From Caulobacteraceae bacterium (GTDB lineage: Bacteria > Pseudomonadota > Alphaproteobacteria > Caulobacterales > Caulobacteraceae): a stretch of DNA of 39,287 nucleotides. The notes below the pieces were generated by a model. The model was not told the DNA's origin. It saw nothing but the letters and a program-made list of their open reading frames with translations, and made no database searches. The first letter of the stretch is position 1. Every line of letters starts with the position of its first letter. The position numbers and the translations under genes are program-made. This document shows, piece by piece, positions 1 to 8,620 of this stretch. Location of the stretch: NCBI GenBank assembly GCA_025450315.1, contig JANWHQ010000001.1, forward strand, positions 1-39,287. The letters run 5' to 3'.

Positions 1-584
<584 letters not shown>

Positions 585-610
585 TCCAGACGGCCCAGTT
601 GCGTTGCTGG

Positions 611-646
611 AGGGCGGGGTCCGCAAGGGTCCCGCCCTTCTTCTTT
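611..646 (+). terminator. Rho-independent terminator after groEL
   Basis: The 8-bp arms AGGGCGGG (611-618) and CCCGCCCT (631-638) are perfect complements around a 12-base loop. They are followed by the T-rich run TTCTTCTTT. The hairpin lies 27 bases after the groEL stop. Confidence 0.8.
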
Positions 647-749
647 GGCGCGCAAGCTCTCGCGTCGCGTGCAGTGAGGTGCGCAAGACCGAACCAGGGC
701 GCTATAGTGTGCTGTTCAGGGACGCCGGATAGCGTCCAGGGAGAGAACC

Positions 750-1001
750 ATGAAGCGTATGCTGATCGCCGCCGCGGCCATCTGCGCCATCGCCGGCGCC
801 GCCTCGGCCCAGCCGGCCTGGCATCCCCGCGAAGGCGGGCCGCCGCCGGCCTATCCGCCATGCTCGCATCCGGGCCAGGACCGCTGCGTCCAGCACGGCC
901 CGGGCGGCTGGCACGGCGGCTGGCGCCACCACCACGAGGGCGGCTGGGAGCACCACTGGCGCCACCACCACCACAGCTCCACCGACGGCGAGCGCGGCTG
1001 A
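750..1001 (+). CDS. Small exported His/Gly/Trp-rich protein
   Basis: This 83-residue protein begins with a typical signal peptide: MKRM, then a hydrophobic Ala/Ile stretch ending near ASAQP at about residue 21. The mature part has no hydrophobic core. It is Pro-rich, then His-, Gly- and Trp-rich, with clusters HHHE, HHW and HHHH between residues 58 and 76, and two Cys (about 32 and 39). A GGGAGAG ribosome-binding site lies 5-10 bases before ATG. I recognise no family. The His clusters suggest periplasmic binding of divalent metal (Ni, Zn or Cu), but this is inference from composition. It is monocistronic and isolated from groEL by a terminator. Confidence 0.75.
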   Translation: MKRMLIAAAAICAIAGAASAQPAWHPREGGPPPAYPPCSHPGQDRCVQHGPGGWHGGWRHHHEGGWEHHWRHHHHSSTDGERG

Positions 1002-1101
1002 GCCTGGCGGCCGGCCCTGCGCGGGCCGGCTTGCCCTGCTGCGGTTTCCGGCGTTGTTGAGCGCGCGTCCGACCTGATCGGGCGCGCCTCGGCGTGTCTG
1101 G

Positions 1102-1731
1102 ATGTGCAACCTCTACAGCGAAAAGGTTTCCTACCGCCAGCTGGTTGACGAGTTCAGCCAGCTGAAGCTGCCGGTGGTGCTGCCCGGCCCTGAGGCCGCG
1201 CCCAACCTGGAGCCGCTCGAGCAGGTGCGCCCCACCGACGTGGCGCCCGTCATCCGCGCGGCCGAGGGCGGGGTCGAACTGGCCCGGCTGAAGTGGGGGT
1301 TCGCCCCGGCGCGCCGAAATCCGCCCTCGGGCGCGTCCCGGGGGGCCCCGCCGGTGATCAATTTCCGTTCGGAGGGCCGCCGGTTCGGCCGGGGACGATG
1401 CCTGGTCCCGGCCGACGGCTTCTTCGAGTTCACCGGGAGCATATACCCCAAGACCCGCTGGCGCTTCACCGAGGCCGGGCAGGACTGGCTCTGCATGGCC
1501 GGGCTCTGGCGTCCGGCCGAAGGCGATTGGCCCGAGAGCTTCACCCTCCTGACCGCGGCGCCGGGGCCGGACGTGAAGCCCTACCACGACCGCCAGGTGA
1601 TCGTGCTGCCGCGCGAACGATGGACGGCGTGGCTCGACCCCGAGGTCGAGGCGGCGCCCTTGCTGGTCCCGGGGCCGGCCGGATCGCTCCAGGTCGAGCA
1701 GGTTGCGGCCTCGCAGAGGACCCTGCTCTGA
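1102..1731 (+). CDS. SOS response-associated peptidase (SRAP/HMCES/YedK family)
   Basis: This 209-residue SRAP protein belongs to the family that covalently caps abasic sites in single-stranded DNA, forming a thiazolidine link through the N-terminal Cys. Catalytic features are present: Cys2 directly after Met (MCNLYS), N87 and R89 in INFRSE, E109 in GFFEF, and H162 in YHDRQV. The start is fixed by the need to expose Cys2 after Met removal. It is the only gene of its transcript and ends 3 bases from the convergent phosphatase gene. No LexA-type operator was identified upstream. Length and motifs are normal for the family. Confidence 0.93.
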   Translation: MCNLYSEKVSYRQLVDEFSQLKLPVVLPGPEAAPNLEPLEQVRPTDVAPVIRAAEGGVELARLKWGFAPARRNPPSGASRGAPPVINFRSEGRRFGRGRCLVPADGFFEFTGSIYPKTRWRFTEAGQDWLCMAGLWRPAEGDWPESFTLLTAAPGPDVKPYHDRQVIVLPRERWTAWLDPEVEAAPLLVPGPAGSLQVEQVAASQRTLL

Positions 1732-1734
1732 GGC

Positions 1735-2532
1735 TCAGCTCTGCGCCGCCCTGAGCAGCTCCAGGATCTGGGGGTGCAGCTCCGCGTTCGAGGCCAGCAC
1801 CGTGCCTTCGCGCGGGTCGAACTGGCCGCCGTCGGCCGAGGTGATCTTGCCGCCCGCCTCGGTGATCAGCAGCCCGCCCGCGGCGATGTCCCAGGCCGAG
1901 AGGTTGCGCTCCCAGTAGCCGTCGAAGCGGCCGGCCGCGGTCCAGGCCAGGTCCAGCGCCGCCGAGCCGAACCGCCGCACCCCCGAGATGCGCTGGGTGA
2001 GCTGGTGCAGCTCCTTCAGGAACTGGGCGTGGCCGGTGCGCCCCGCGAAGGGGATGCCGGTGGCCAGCACGGCCTCCATCAGCTTGGTCCGCGCCGCCAC
2101 GCGCAGGCGCCGGTCGTTCAGATAGGCGCCCTTGCCCTTCTCGGCCCAGAACAGCTCGTTGGAGACGGGATTGTAGGTCACCGCGGCCACCACCTGGCCG
2201 TCGCGCTCGAGCGCGATGTTGATGGCGAACTGCGGGATCGAATGCAGGAAGTTTGTGGTGCCGTCGAGCGGGTCGACGATGAAGGTGTGGGTCTTGTCGG
2301 TGCCCTCGACCATGCCGCGCTCCTCGGCCAGGAAGCCGTAGCCGGGCCGGGCCTTGCTGAGCAGTTCGTAGAGGGTCTGCTCGGCCTTGAGATCCGCGGC
2401 CGAGACATAGTCGGCCGCGCCTTTCTTGGAGACCTGCAGCTCGGCCACCTCGCCGAAGTCGCGGATCAATCCGCGCGCGGTCTTGCGCGCGGCGTCGATC
2501 ATCACCTGGACCGTGGCTGAACCTGTGGGCAT
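1735..2532 (-). CDS. Inositol monophosphatase family protein (SuhB-like)
   Basis: This is a 265-residue Mg2+-dependent phosphatase of the IMPase superfamily. Metal-binding residues are visible: EE at 70-71 (FLAEERG), DPLDGTTNF at 87-95 and WDIAAGG at 214-220, followed by LLITEAGGK. This is the full set for Mg2+-dependent phosphoester hydrolysis, on inositol-1-phosphate or another small sugar phosphate. DGTTNF is more typical of SuhB/IMPase than of CysQ (compare the DGTKAF enzyme at 21561). The start gives a 10-residue tail before MIDAARK, and a start at residue 11 is possible. It is monocistronic and converges on the SRAP gene. The exact substrate cannot be read from sequence. Confidence 0.9.
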   Translation of the reverse strand: MPTGSATVQVMIDAARKTARGLIRDFGEVAELQVSKKGAADYVSAADLKAEQTLYELLSKARPGYGFLAEERGMVEGTDKTHTFIVDPLDGTTNFLHSIPQFAINIALERDGQVVAAVTYNPVSNELFWAEKGKGAYLNDRRLRVAARTKLMEAVLATGIPFAGRTGHAQFLKELHQLTQRISGVRRFGSAALDLAWTAAGRFDGYWERNLSAWDIAAGGLLITEAGGKITSADGGQFDPREGTVLASNAELHPQILELLRAAQS

Positions 2533-2619
2533 GGCCGGAGGCTCTAGCCGCTGGCGGCGGCCGCGTCACCCCTTCGTGGCGCGCTCGCCGGATGGCGCCG
2601 GACTTGCGCCGGCGCACGG

Positions 2620-3420
2620 CTATTTGACCCAGAGCACCTTCTGGGCCGGCGGCGCCGCTACGGCGTCGGTTCCCGAGGTTCCGATGATTCCGTCGATGGA
2701 GGCGGCGAGGCGGCGTCCATTCAGCTTCGGCGAGGTGTCCAGATACTCCTTGAGCGTCTTGGCGGCGCCGGCCAGGGCGTAGTCCGCCATGGCCGCGGCC
2801 GCGCTCTGGAGCTCGTCCGCCTGGGCCCGGAGGGCGCGAAGCGCCTGACGCGGCTCGGTCTCGATGGCGTCCACCGCCGCCTTCATGATCCTCAAGGCCT
2901 GGCCGACGCGGGCGTTTTCGGGCGACAGCACCTCCTTGTCGAGGCGCCGTTTGCGGGCGCCGGAGAAGCCGGCCGAATTGAACCGCCGCCGGTCGGGGCC
3001 GACGTAGGCGATGCCTTCGATCCAGCTGCGGTCCTGTCCGAGCAAATGGTCGACGTGGCGCAGCAGGTCGCGCGTGTTGTAGGGCTTGCGCAGCACCTCG
3101 TGCACGCCGGCGTCCCGGGCGTCGAGGGTCGTGCTCCGGGTGGGCTCGTGGGCCAGCATCACCACCGGCGTCTTTCGTGCGGCCAGCTCGCCCCGCCGAA
3201 GCTCCCGGGTGAATTTCGGCGCATCCAGGTCCGGCGGCGCGTGGGCGACGAAGATCAGATCGGGGACCAGGTGCTCCAGGATGGCCCAGGCGTTAGCGCA
3301 GTTCGTCGCCTCAAAGATCTCGCGCTTCCAGGCGTTGCGCAGCAGCGAAACCAGCACCGCCGTCGACGCGCGATCGCTGTCGACGATAAGAGCTTTTGCT
3401 TGGGGATTGGTCTCGCCCAT
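2620..3420 (-). CDS. Receiver-domain protein lacking the phosphoacceptor Asp
   Basis: This 266-residue protein has an N-terminal CheY-like fold at residues 8-127: acidic pair D14/D16 in ALIVDSD, beta-3 DLIFV at 54-58, and the conserved Lys112 in LRKPY. At the position of the phosphorylatable Asp after beta-3 it has Ala59 (DLIFVAHAPPDLD), so ordinary aspartyl phosphorylation is not expected. Next comes the motif YVGPDRRRF (about 139-147), often seen after receiver domains in Alphaproteobacteria. The C-terminal half is helical and Ala-rich (about 155-245) with no DNA-binding or enzymatic domain that I recognise. It appears monocistronic with an A+T-rich upstream stretch (3430-3490). It may be a phosphorylation-independent adaptor (inference). 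Confidence 0.8.
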   Translation of the reverse strand: MGETNPQAKALIVDSDRASTAVLVSLLRNAWKREIFEATNCANAWAILEHLVPDLIFVAHAPPDLDAPKFTRELRRGELAARKTPVVMLAHEPTRSTTLDARDAGVHEVLRKPYNTRDLLRHVDHLLGQDRSWIEGIAYVGPDRRRFNSAGFSGARKRRLDKEVLSPENARVGQALRIMKAAVDAIETEPRQALRALRAQADELQSAAAAMADYALAGAAKTLKEYLDTSPKLNGRRLAASIDGIIGTSGTDAVAAPPAQKVLWVK

Positions 3421-3596
3421 GGCCCATCCGCAAACTTATGCGAAGTCCTTTTTACAATGTTTGGTATGAAGAACAGTTAAATGCGAAGGCTAGTGTCGGA
3501 TCGTCGACAGATCAACCTGGAGGCCAGCTCGATGCGGCGGCAAATAGTTGCGAACGTCTCGCCCGTTGGCCGTAATCGCGGCGGCGAGGACGGGCG

Positions 3597-4916
3597 TCAG
3601 GCCGCCGTCGGCAGGCCTGTCACGGGCACATGTGGCCGGCGGCGGCGGTATCTGGCGATGCGGGCCTCGACTTCGGGCCGGAACCAGCGGAACAGGCCCT
3701 GGATCGGAGCGGCGGCCGCGTCGGCGAAGGTGCAGATGGTGTGGCCCTCCATCTGGGCCGCCACGTCCAGGAGCTGGTCGATCTCGGCGGCCTCGGCGTC
3801 GCCCGCGGCCATCCGCTCGATCACCCGCCACATCCAGCCCGTTCCTTCGCGGCACGGGGTGCACTGGCCGCAGCTCTCGTGCCGGAAGAACCGCGCGATG
3901 CGGGCGACCACGGCCACCAGATCGGCGGACTTGTCGATCACGATGGCGCCGGCCGTGCCCAGCCCCGATCGGCGCGCCTTCAGATCGTCGAAGTCCATCA
4001 GCGCCCCCTCGGCCTCGTGAGGCGGCAGCATGGCCATGGAGACCCCGCCCGGCATCACCGCCTTCAGGTTCGACCAGCCGCCCCTGACCCCGCCGCCATG
4101 CTCCTCGATGAGCTGGCGCAGCGGAATGGACATGGCCTCCTCCACCACGCAGGGCTGGGCCACGTGGCCCGAGACGCTCATCAGCTTGACGCCGGAGTTG
4201 TTCGGCCGCCCGAACGACGAGAACCAGCCAGCCCCGCGGCGCAGGATCGCGCCGAGCACCGCGACGCCCTCGGCGTTGTTCACCGTGGTGGGGCAGCCGT
4301 AGAGTCCCGCGGCGGCCGGATAGGGCGGTTTCAGCCGCGGCTGGCCCTTCTTGCCCTCCAGGCTCTCCAACAGCGCGGTCTCGTCGCCGCAGATGTAGGC
4401 GCCGGCCGAGTGGTGGACCTTCAGCTCCAGGTCCCAGCCGTTGAGGTTGTCCCGGCCGATCAGCCGCGCCGCCCGGGCCTCGGCGATCGCCGCCTCGAGC
4501 ACCTCGCGCTCGCGGACGTATTCGCCGCGGATGTAGACGATGGCGTCGTGGGCCTGGATCGCGCGGGCCGCGATCAGGCAGCCCTCGATCAGCAGGTGGG
4601 GATCGTGGCGCAGGACCTCGCGCACCGTGCAGGTCCCGGGCTCAGACTCGTCGGCGTTGACCACCAGATAGTGCGGCCGGCCCGGCCGGGCCTGCCTGGG
4701 CATCATCGACCATTTGGTCCCGGTGCTGAACCCGGCTCCGCCGCGGCCTCTCAGGCCCGAGGCCTTGACCTGCTGGGTGATCCAGTCCGGGCCGCAGGCG
4801 ATGATGTCGGCAGTGGCGTTCCAGGCGCCGCGCCGGCGCGCCTCGGACAGGCGCCAGTCATGCCGGCCGTAGAGGTTGGTGAAGACCCGGTCGGAGTCGC
4901 GCAGCAGCCCGGCCAT
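3597..4916 (-). CDS. NuoF-like NADH dehydrogenase flavoprotein subunit, isolated paralogue
   Basis: This 439-residue protein matches the complex I 51-kDa subunit NuoF over its full length. [16 protein letters not shown] (about 54-69) is the FMN/NADH glycine-rich loop, and NADESEPGT follows. Cys349, Cys352 and Cys355 (SCGQCTPC) plus Cys395 (GHTIC) supply the N3 4Fe-4S ligands. All cofactor sites look intact. The usual KDRE after [10 protein letters not shown] is altered to TVRE. The start at [10 protein letters not shown] is chosen because GGAGAGG lies just before it and it matches the NuoF N-terminus. An upstream ATG would add 19 unlikely residues. No other nuo gene is adjacent, so this is either a second copy or a diaphorase-like subunit. 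Confidence 0.88.
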   Translation of the reverse strand: MAGLLRDSDRVFTNLYGRHDWRLSEARRRGAWNATADIIACGPDWITQQVKASGLRGRGGAGFSTGTKWSMMPRQARPGRPHYLVVNADESEPGTCTVREVLRHDPHLLIEGCLIAARAIQAHDAIVYIRGEYVREREVLEAAIAEARAARLIGRDNLNGWDLELKVHHSAGAYICGDETALLESLEGKKGQPRLKPPYPAAAGLYGCPTTVNNAEGVAVLGAILRRGAGWFSSFGRPNNSGVKLMSVSGHVAQPCVVEEAMSIPLRQLIEEHGGGVRGGWSNLKAVMPGGVSMAMLPPHEAEGALMDFDDLKARRSGLGTAGAIVIDKSADLVAVVARIARFFRHESCGQCTPCREGTGWMWRVIERMAAGDAEAAEIDQLLDVAAQMEGHTICTFADAAAAPIQGLFRWFRPEVEARIARYRRRRPHVPVTGLPTAA

Positions 4917-5013
4917 GGACCTCTCCGTCCCCTGTGACGGACAAGGATTGAGACCCGGATCGGGTCGCCGCACAAGTTGAAATCGAGTTCGGATTGTCCC
5001 CGGAGGGAACCGC

Positions 5014-5466
5014 CTATCGCGGCTTGGCCAGGGTCTGCAGATAGGCGCCGTAGAGCGCCTCCGACTCCGCCGCCAGCACGCCGTCCTCCACCTCGACGCC
5101 CGCCGCGCACAGCCGGTCCAGCCCCCGCCGCGAGGCCTTGGGCGAAGGATCGGCGCAGGCGGTGACCACCCGCGCCACGCCCGCCGCGATCAGCCGCTCC
5201 GAGCAGGAGGCCTTGCCCGAGCTGCGTTCGCCGCAGGGCTCCAGGGTGACGTAGGCGACCGCGCCGCGGGCCGCGTCGCCGGCGCTCGCCAAGGCCAGTT
5301 CCTCCGCATGCGGCCGGCCGCCCTCGGCGGTGGCGGCCTCGGCGAGGATCGCGCCGTCCCTGGCGATGACGCAGCCGACCGCCGGGTTGGCGCCGGTCAG
5401 ACCGACGCGGGGGCGGGCCAGGGCGATGGCGCGCCGCATGAGCCGGATGTCCCGGGCGTCCGCCAT
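5014..5466 (-). CDS. RibD-like deaminase domain protein (stand-alone)
   Basis: This 150-residue zinc-dependent deaminase of the CDA superfamily shows the HAE motif (PHAEELAL, 52-59) and PC-x9-C ([12 protein letters not shown], 77-88). These are the zinc ligands and proton-shuttle Glu. [12 protein letters not shown] and AYVTLEPC are typical of the RibD pyrimidine deaminase domain, but the C-terminal reductase domain of bifunctional RibD is absent. The ATG overlaps the gpmA stop as TGATG, so translation is probably coupled. It could act in riboflavin synthesis or as a house-cleaning nucleotide/aminosugar deaminase; the sequence does not decide. Confidence 0.85.
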   Translation of the reverse strand: MADARDIRLMRRAIALARPRVGLTGANPAVGCVIARDGAILAEAATAEGGRPHAEELALASAGDAARGAVAYVTLEPCGERSSGKASCSERLIAAGVARVVTACADPSPKASRRGLDRLCAAGVEVEDGVLAAESEALYGAYLQTLAKPR

Positions 5467-6185
5467 CAGGCGGGGTTCAGCTCCGGCAGCGGGCTGGCGC
5501 GCGCCTCGTCGAGGTAGCGGCCGCGCACGGGCCTCAACTGGGCGTCGAGCTCGATGGAGAGCGGGTTGCCGGTGGGGATCTCCACGCCGGGGATTTCGGC
5601 GTCGGGAACGCCGTAGAGATGCTTGACGATGGCTCTGAGCGAATTGCCGTGGGCGACGATCAGCACGCACTGGCCGGCGGCCAGGCGCGGCGCGATGGCC
5701 GAGGTCCAGTAGGGCAGCACCCGCTCCAGCGTGGTCTTCAGGCTCTCGGTCGCCGGCGGGACCACGCCGCGATAGCGGCGGTCGGCGGCGAAGTCGTACT
5801 CTCCGCCCGGCTGCAGCGGCGGCGGCGGAACGTCGTAGGAGCGGCGCCAGATGCGGACCTGCTGTTCGCCGTGGCGCTCGGCCGTCTCGGCCTTGTTGAG
5901 CCCGGTCAGGGCCCCGTAGTGGCGCTCGTTCAGCCGCCAGGCCTTCTCCGTGGGGATCCAGGCCTGGCCGGAGGCGGGCAGCGCCAGCCACAGGGTGCGG
6001 ATGGCGCGGGTCAGGACCGAGGTATGGGCCTGGTCGAACTGGAGCCCCGCCGCTTTCAGCAGCTCGCCGCTCCGGCGGGCCTCCTCTTCGCCTTTCGCCG
6101 ACAGGTCCACGTCGACCCAGCCGGTGAAGCGGTTCTCGAGGTTCCACTGGCTCTGGCCGTGGCGGAGAAGGACGAGCTCGGGCAT
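5466..6185 (-). CDS. gpmA: 2,3-bisphosphoglycerate-dependent phosphoglycerate mutase
   Basis: This 239-residue cofactor-dependent mutase interconverts 3- and 2-phosphoglycerate in glycolysis and gluconeogenesis. Catalytic residues are visible: [10 protein letters not shown] with phospho-His9 and Arg8, [10 protein letters not shown] with Arg60, RLNERHYG with Glu87, and [10 protein letters not shown] with His179. It has the long GpmA insertion ([18 protein letters not shown], then [10 protein letters not shown]), separating it from short phosphatases of the family. [10 protein letters not shown] is chosen as the start because it places His9 as in homologues; an upstream ATG at 6221 is less likely. 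The Shine-Dalgarno sequence is weak. It ends in a one-base overlap with the deaminase gene. Confidence 0.95.
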   Translation of the reverse strand: MPELVLLRHGQSQWNLENRFTGWVDVDLSAKGEEEARRSGELLKAAGLQFDQAHTSVLTRAIRTLWLALPASGQAWIPTEKAWRLNERHYGALTGLNKAETAERHGEQQVRIWRRSYDVPPPPLQPGGEYDFAADRRYRGVVPPATESLKTTLERVLPYWTSAIAPRLAAGQCVLIVAHGNSLRAIVKHLYGVPDAEIPGVEIPTGNPLSIELDAQLRPVRGRYLDEARASPLPELNPA

Positions 6186-6230
6186 GGCGCTGCGGCTAAG
6201 GGCTGGCCGCGCCGCCGTCAAGGCGATGGC

Positions 6231-6560
6231 TCACTCCCCGCGCCGCCGCCTGCCGCGGGCGACCTCCAGCGCCAGGGCGTCCAGCCTCGGCGTCCAGAAG
6301 TCGCGGAAGCGGTCCAGCCAGGCGTCGACCTCCTGCAAGGGCGCGCTCTGCACCGCATAGATGCGCCGGGCGCCCTGGGTCCGCGCCGAGGCGAAGCCGG
6401 CCTCGCGCAGCACCTTCAGATGCTGGGAGACGGCCGACTGGCTGATGCCGAACTCGGCCTGTACCACCTGGGTCACCTCGCCGGACGCGCGCTCGCCCTC
6501 GGCCAGCAGCTCCAGGATGCGGCGCCGGACCGGATCGCCCAGGACGTCGAAGGCGTGCAT
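6231..6560 (-). CDS. ArsR-family winged-helix transcriptional repressor
   Basis: This 109-residue ArsR/SmtB-type regulator has DPVRRRILELLAEGE (helix 1-2) and the recognition helix region ISQSAVSQHLKVLREAGF (about 39-56). The wing is RTQGARRIYAV. No Cys pair (ELCVCDL) is present, so it is not an arsenic sensor; it belongs to the group that accompanies SRPBCC/AHSA1 proteins. Its ATG overlaps the stop of the SRPBCC gene as TGATG, so the two are translationally coupled, with the regulator second. It probably represses its own operon through the repeats at 7249-7271 (inference). Confidence 0.92.
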   Translation of the reverse strand: MHAFDVLGDPVRRRILELLAEGERASGEVTQVVQAEFGISQSAVSQHLKVLREAGFASARTQGARRIYAVQSAPLQEVDAWLDRFRDFWTPRLDALALEVARGRRRRGE

Positions 6561-7207
6561 CAGTCGGGAACCGGCGCGCCGGTATAGAAGGCGGCGGTGC
6601 GCTCGGCGCTGGCGCGGGCCTTGGCCGGATCGTCGCCAGAGGCGATGGCCGCCTGGCCCCAGGCCTCGGCGCAGGCGCGGGAGAAGGCCTTGCCCTCGTC
6701 CGACATCGACCAGGCCATCGCCTTGGCGGGATCGACCGCGGCGCCGGTCGAGAGGTGCAGCCCCAGCCCCCGCATCGCCCCATCCCAGCCGACGCCGACC
6801 GCGCCCGGCCCGAACCGGTCCCAGAAGGCGCCGTCGCCCAGGTGGGCCATGTGCTCCAGCGTCAGCCGCGTGCGCGCATCGGACTCCGGCTCCAGAGTGA
6901 GGGTGACCCAGCTGGTCGGTCCGCCCGGGCCCTCCCAGGTGACGGCGAGCCGCGCGGGCGGCTCGCAGGCGGTGATCTCGCCGCCCGCATTGCCCTGGAA
7001 CTGGTAGCGGCCGCCCAGGCGCAGCTCGCCCGAGATCGGCAGGAACCAGCGCGGAATCCGCTCGGCGTTGGTCAGGGCGTCCCAGAGGTCTTCGATGGAG
7101 GTGTCGTAGGCCCGGCTGGCGACCACCACCCGGGCCGGCCGGCCCTGGTGGTCACGGCGCTGGACCTCGCGGACCACGACGCCGATCTGGCGCAGGATGT
7201 CGTCCAT
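6560..7207 (-). CDS. SRPBCC/AHSA1-type ligand-binding domain protein
   Basis: This 215-residue protein has the START/Bet v1-like fold of the AHSA1 (activator of Hsp90 ATPase homologue) group. SIEDLWDALTNAERIPRWF, the GGRY beta-hairpin and the C-terminal helix with GWDGAMRGLGLHL are characteristic. Such proteins form a hydrophobic cavity, but the ligand is unknown. It leads a minus-strand cluster with an ArsR regulator, gpmA and a deaminase. The gap between the ArsR gene and gpmA is 45 bases, so gpmA may be partly read through. In most genomes the ArsR gene precedes the SRPBCC gene; here the order is reversed. Confidence 0.88.
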   Translation of the reverse strand: MDDILRQIGVVVREVQRRDHQGRPARVVVASRAYDTSIEDLWDALTNAERIPRWFLPISGELRLGGRYQFQGNAGGEITACEPPARLAVTWEGPGGPTSWVTLTLEPESDARTRLTLEHMAHLGDGAFWDRFGPGAVGVGWDGAMRGLGLHLSTGAAVDPAKAMAWSMSDEGKAFSRACAEAWGQAAIASGDDPAKARASAERTAAFYTGAPVPD

Positions 7208-7248
7208 GGGGGCTCCTGGAGCGTTCGCTGCATGGATAGCAGTTGAAG

Positions 7249-7271
7249 CTTATATTAGCAATGACTTATAT
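7249..7271. promoter_or_regulatory. Candidate ArsR operator (direct repeat CTTATAT)
   Basis: CTTATAT occurs at 7249-7255 and again at 7265-7271, a 16-base period, inside the only A+T-rich stretch between the SRPBCC-ArsR operon and the divergent kdsD operon. On the minus strand the repeats read ATATAAG and could also supply the -10 element. The spacing suits two faces of one repressor dimer array. Assignment to the ArsR protein is inference. Confidence 0.45.
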
Positions 7272-7299
7272 GATTCCGCTCGCCCGGCGTGGGCGCCGG

Positions 7300-7329
7300 T
7301 TGGCCCTGTCCCGGCTCGGCTGGTATAGG
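7300..7329 (+). promoter_or_regulatory. Possible sigma-70-type promoter, leaderless start
   Basis: TTGGCC (7300-7305), an 18-base spacer and TATAGG (7324-7329) lie directly before the ATG at 7338. Transcription would begin at about 7336, so the message would be nearly leaderless. This agrees with the lack of a Shine-Dalgarno sequence. Confidence 0.35.
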
Positions 7330-7337
7330 CCTCGCCG

Positions 7338-7562
7338 ATGTCTGACCGCCTGCTGTTCTCGCTGATGGGCCTGGCCTCGGTGACGATGATCGCCCTGGCG
7401 CTGGTCTGGCCCCAGGGCCTGGGCGCCCGCTCGCCGGGTCCCTTCGGTCATCTGCCTGTGCAGCAGACCGCCGCGGCCAAGGCGGCGCGGGCGCGCGCGT
7501 CGAGCCCGCCGCCGGTGCTGAGCCTGGCGCCTTCCGCCGCCGCGGCCCATCCAGGAACCTGA
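7338..7562 (+). CDS. Small single-pass membrane protein upstream of kdsD
   Basis: This 74-residue protein has one hydrophobic segment at about residues 6-25 (LLFSLMGLASVTMIALALVW). A basic, Ala/Pro-rich tail follows with no recognised domain. The stop is 2 bases before the kdsD ATG, so it is almost certainly the first gene of the kdsD transcript. Codon use matches the neighbours. No family is recognised. The position suggests an envelope role beside KDO/polysaccharide precursor synthesis, which is inference only. Confidence 0.6.
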   Translation: MSDRLLFSLMGLASVTMIALALVWPQGLGARSPGPFGHLPVQQTAAAKAARARASSPPPVLSLAPSAAAAHPGT

Positions 7563-7564
7563 TC

Positions 7565-8542
7565 ATGAACGACGTCACCGTGATCGATTTCGACGCCGTC
7601 GCCGTCGGCAGACGCGTGCTGTCCATCGAGGCCCAGGCGCTGGATCGGCTGGCCGAGAGCCTCGGCCAGACCTTCAGCCAGGCCGTCGAGGTCCTCTACA
7701 AGGCCGAGGGCCGGATCGTCTGCATGGGCGTGGGCAAGTCCGGCCACGTGGCGCGCAAGATCGCCGCCACCCTGTCGTCCACCGGCACCAAGGCGATGTT
7801 CGTGCACCTGTCGGAGGCCAGCCACGGCGACCTCGGCATGATCGACCAGGGCGACGTCATGGTGGTGCTGTCCAAGTCCGGAGAGGTGCGCGAGCTGGCC
7901 GACACCCTGGCCTACGCCAAGCGCTTCACCATCCCGCTCTTGGGGATCACCTGCTCGGCCAGGAGCATCCTCGGCCGCGCCGCCGACGTGTGCCTGCTGT
8001 TGCCCAGCGCGCCGGAAGCGACCGCAGAGGTCAGCGCGCCCACCACCTCGACCACCCTGCAGATGGCGCTGGGCGACGCCCTGGCCGTGGCGCTGCTCGA
8101 GCGCAAGGGCTTCACCGCCCAGGCCTTCCGGGTGCTGCATCCGGGCGGCCGGATCGGGGCGATGCTGGTCACCGTCGCCGACCTGATGCACGGGGAAAGC
8201 GAACTGCCGGCCGTGTCGCCCCAGACGCCCATGCAGGAGACGCTGTTCGTGATGACCGAGAAGCGCTTCGGCTGCGTGGCGGTCTGCGACGAGCACCGCC
8301 GGCTGCAGGGGGTGATCACCGACGGCGACCTGCGCCGCCACGCCGAAGGGCTGTTGACCCACAACGCCGGCGAGGTGATGACCCGCAATCCCAAGACCGT
8401 GCCGCCCGATCTGCTCGCCGCCGAGGCGCTGAAGCGGATGAACGAGGCCCAGCCGCCGGTCACGGTGCTGTTCGTGGTCGACGAGGACCGCCCGATCGGC
8501 ATCCTGCACGTGCACGACCTGCTGCGCGCCGGCGTGATGTAG
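7565..8542 (+). CDS. kdsD: D-arabinose-5-phosphate isomerase (KdsD/GutQ family)
   Basis: This 325-residue enzyme converts ribulose-5-phosphate to arabinose-5-phosphate, the first step to KDO in lipopolysaccharide. It has an N-terminal SIS domain (about 35-180) with the phosphosugar loop MGVGKSGHVARK (Lys58, Ser59), STGT at 72-75 and HLSEASHGDLG (81-91). Two CBS domains follow, at about 205-265 and 272-325, as in KdsD. HGDLG and the full length favour a true isomerase over a truncated SIS protein. It sits directly before two further sugar-phosphate genes. Confidence 0.94.
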   Translation: MNDVTVIDFDAVAVGRRVLSIEAQALDRLAESLGQTFSQAVEVLYKAEGRIVCMGVGKSGHVARKIAATLSSTGTKAMFVHLSEASHGDLGMIDQGDVMVVLSKSGEVRELADTLAYAKRFTIPLLGITCSARSILGRAADVCLLLPSAPEATAEVSAPTTSTTLQMALGDALAVALLERKGFTAQAFRVLHPGGRIGAMLVTVADLMHGESELPAVSPQTPMQETLFVMTEKRFGCVAVCDEHRRLQGVITDGDLRRHAEGLLTHNAGEVMTRNPKTVPPDLLAAEALKRMNEAQPPVTVLFVVDEDRPIGILHVHDLLRAGVM

Positions 8543-8620
8543 CGGCGGCGGGGTGCGGAACCCCAGCGTTGCCGCGAGAGTTCGCCGGGCCTAACACAGC
8601 CCCGCCTCCCGGAGAGTCTC

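Noticed and set aside
4974..6147. Long minus-strand frame starting inside gpmA as one protein with the deaminase
   Set aside because: The upstream part is out of frame with gpmA and has no homology. The deaminase begins at ATG 5466 overlapping the gpmA stop.
7042..7069. GGAAC...CGTT inside the SRPBCC gene as an EcfG promoter
   Set aside because: Spacer is 19 bases, outside 16-17, and it points antisense within coding sequence.
8550..8564. GGGGT/ACCCC hairpin between kdsD and the mutase as terminator
   Set aside because: Only a 5-bp stem with no T-run; the genes are likely one operon.
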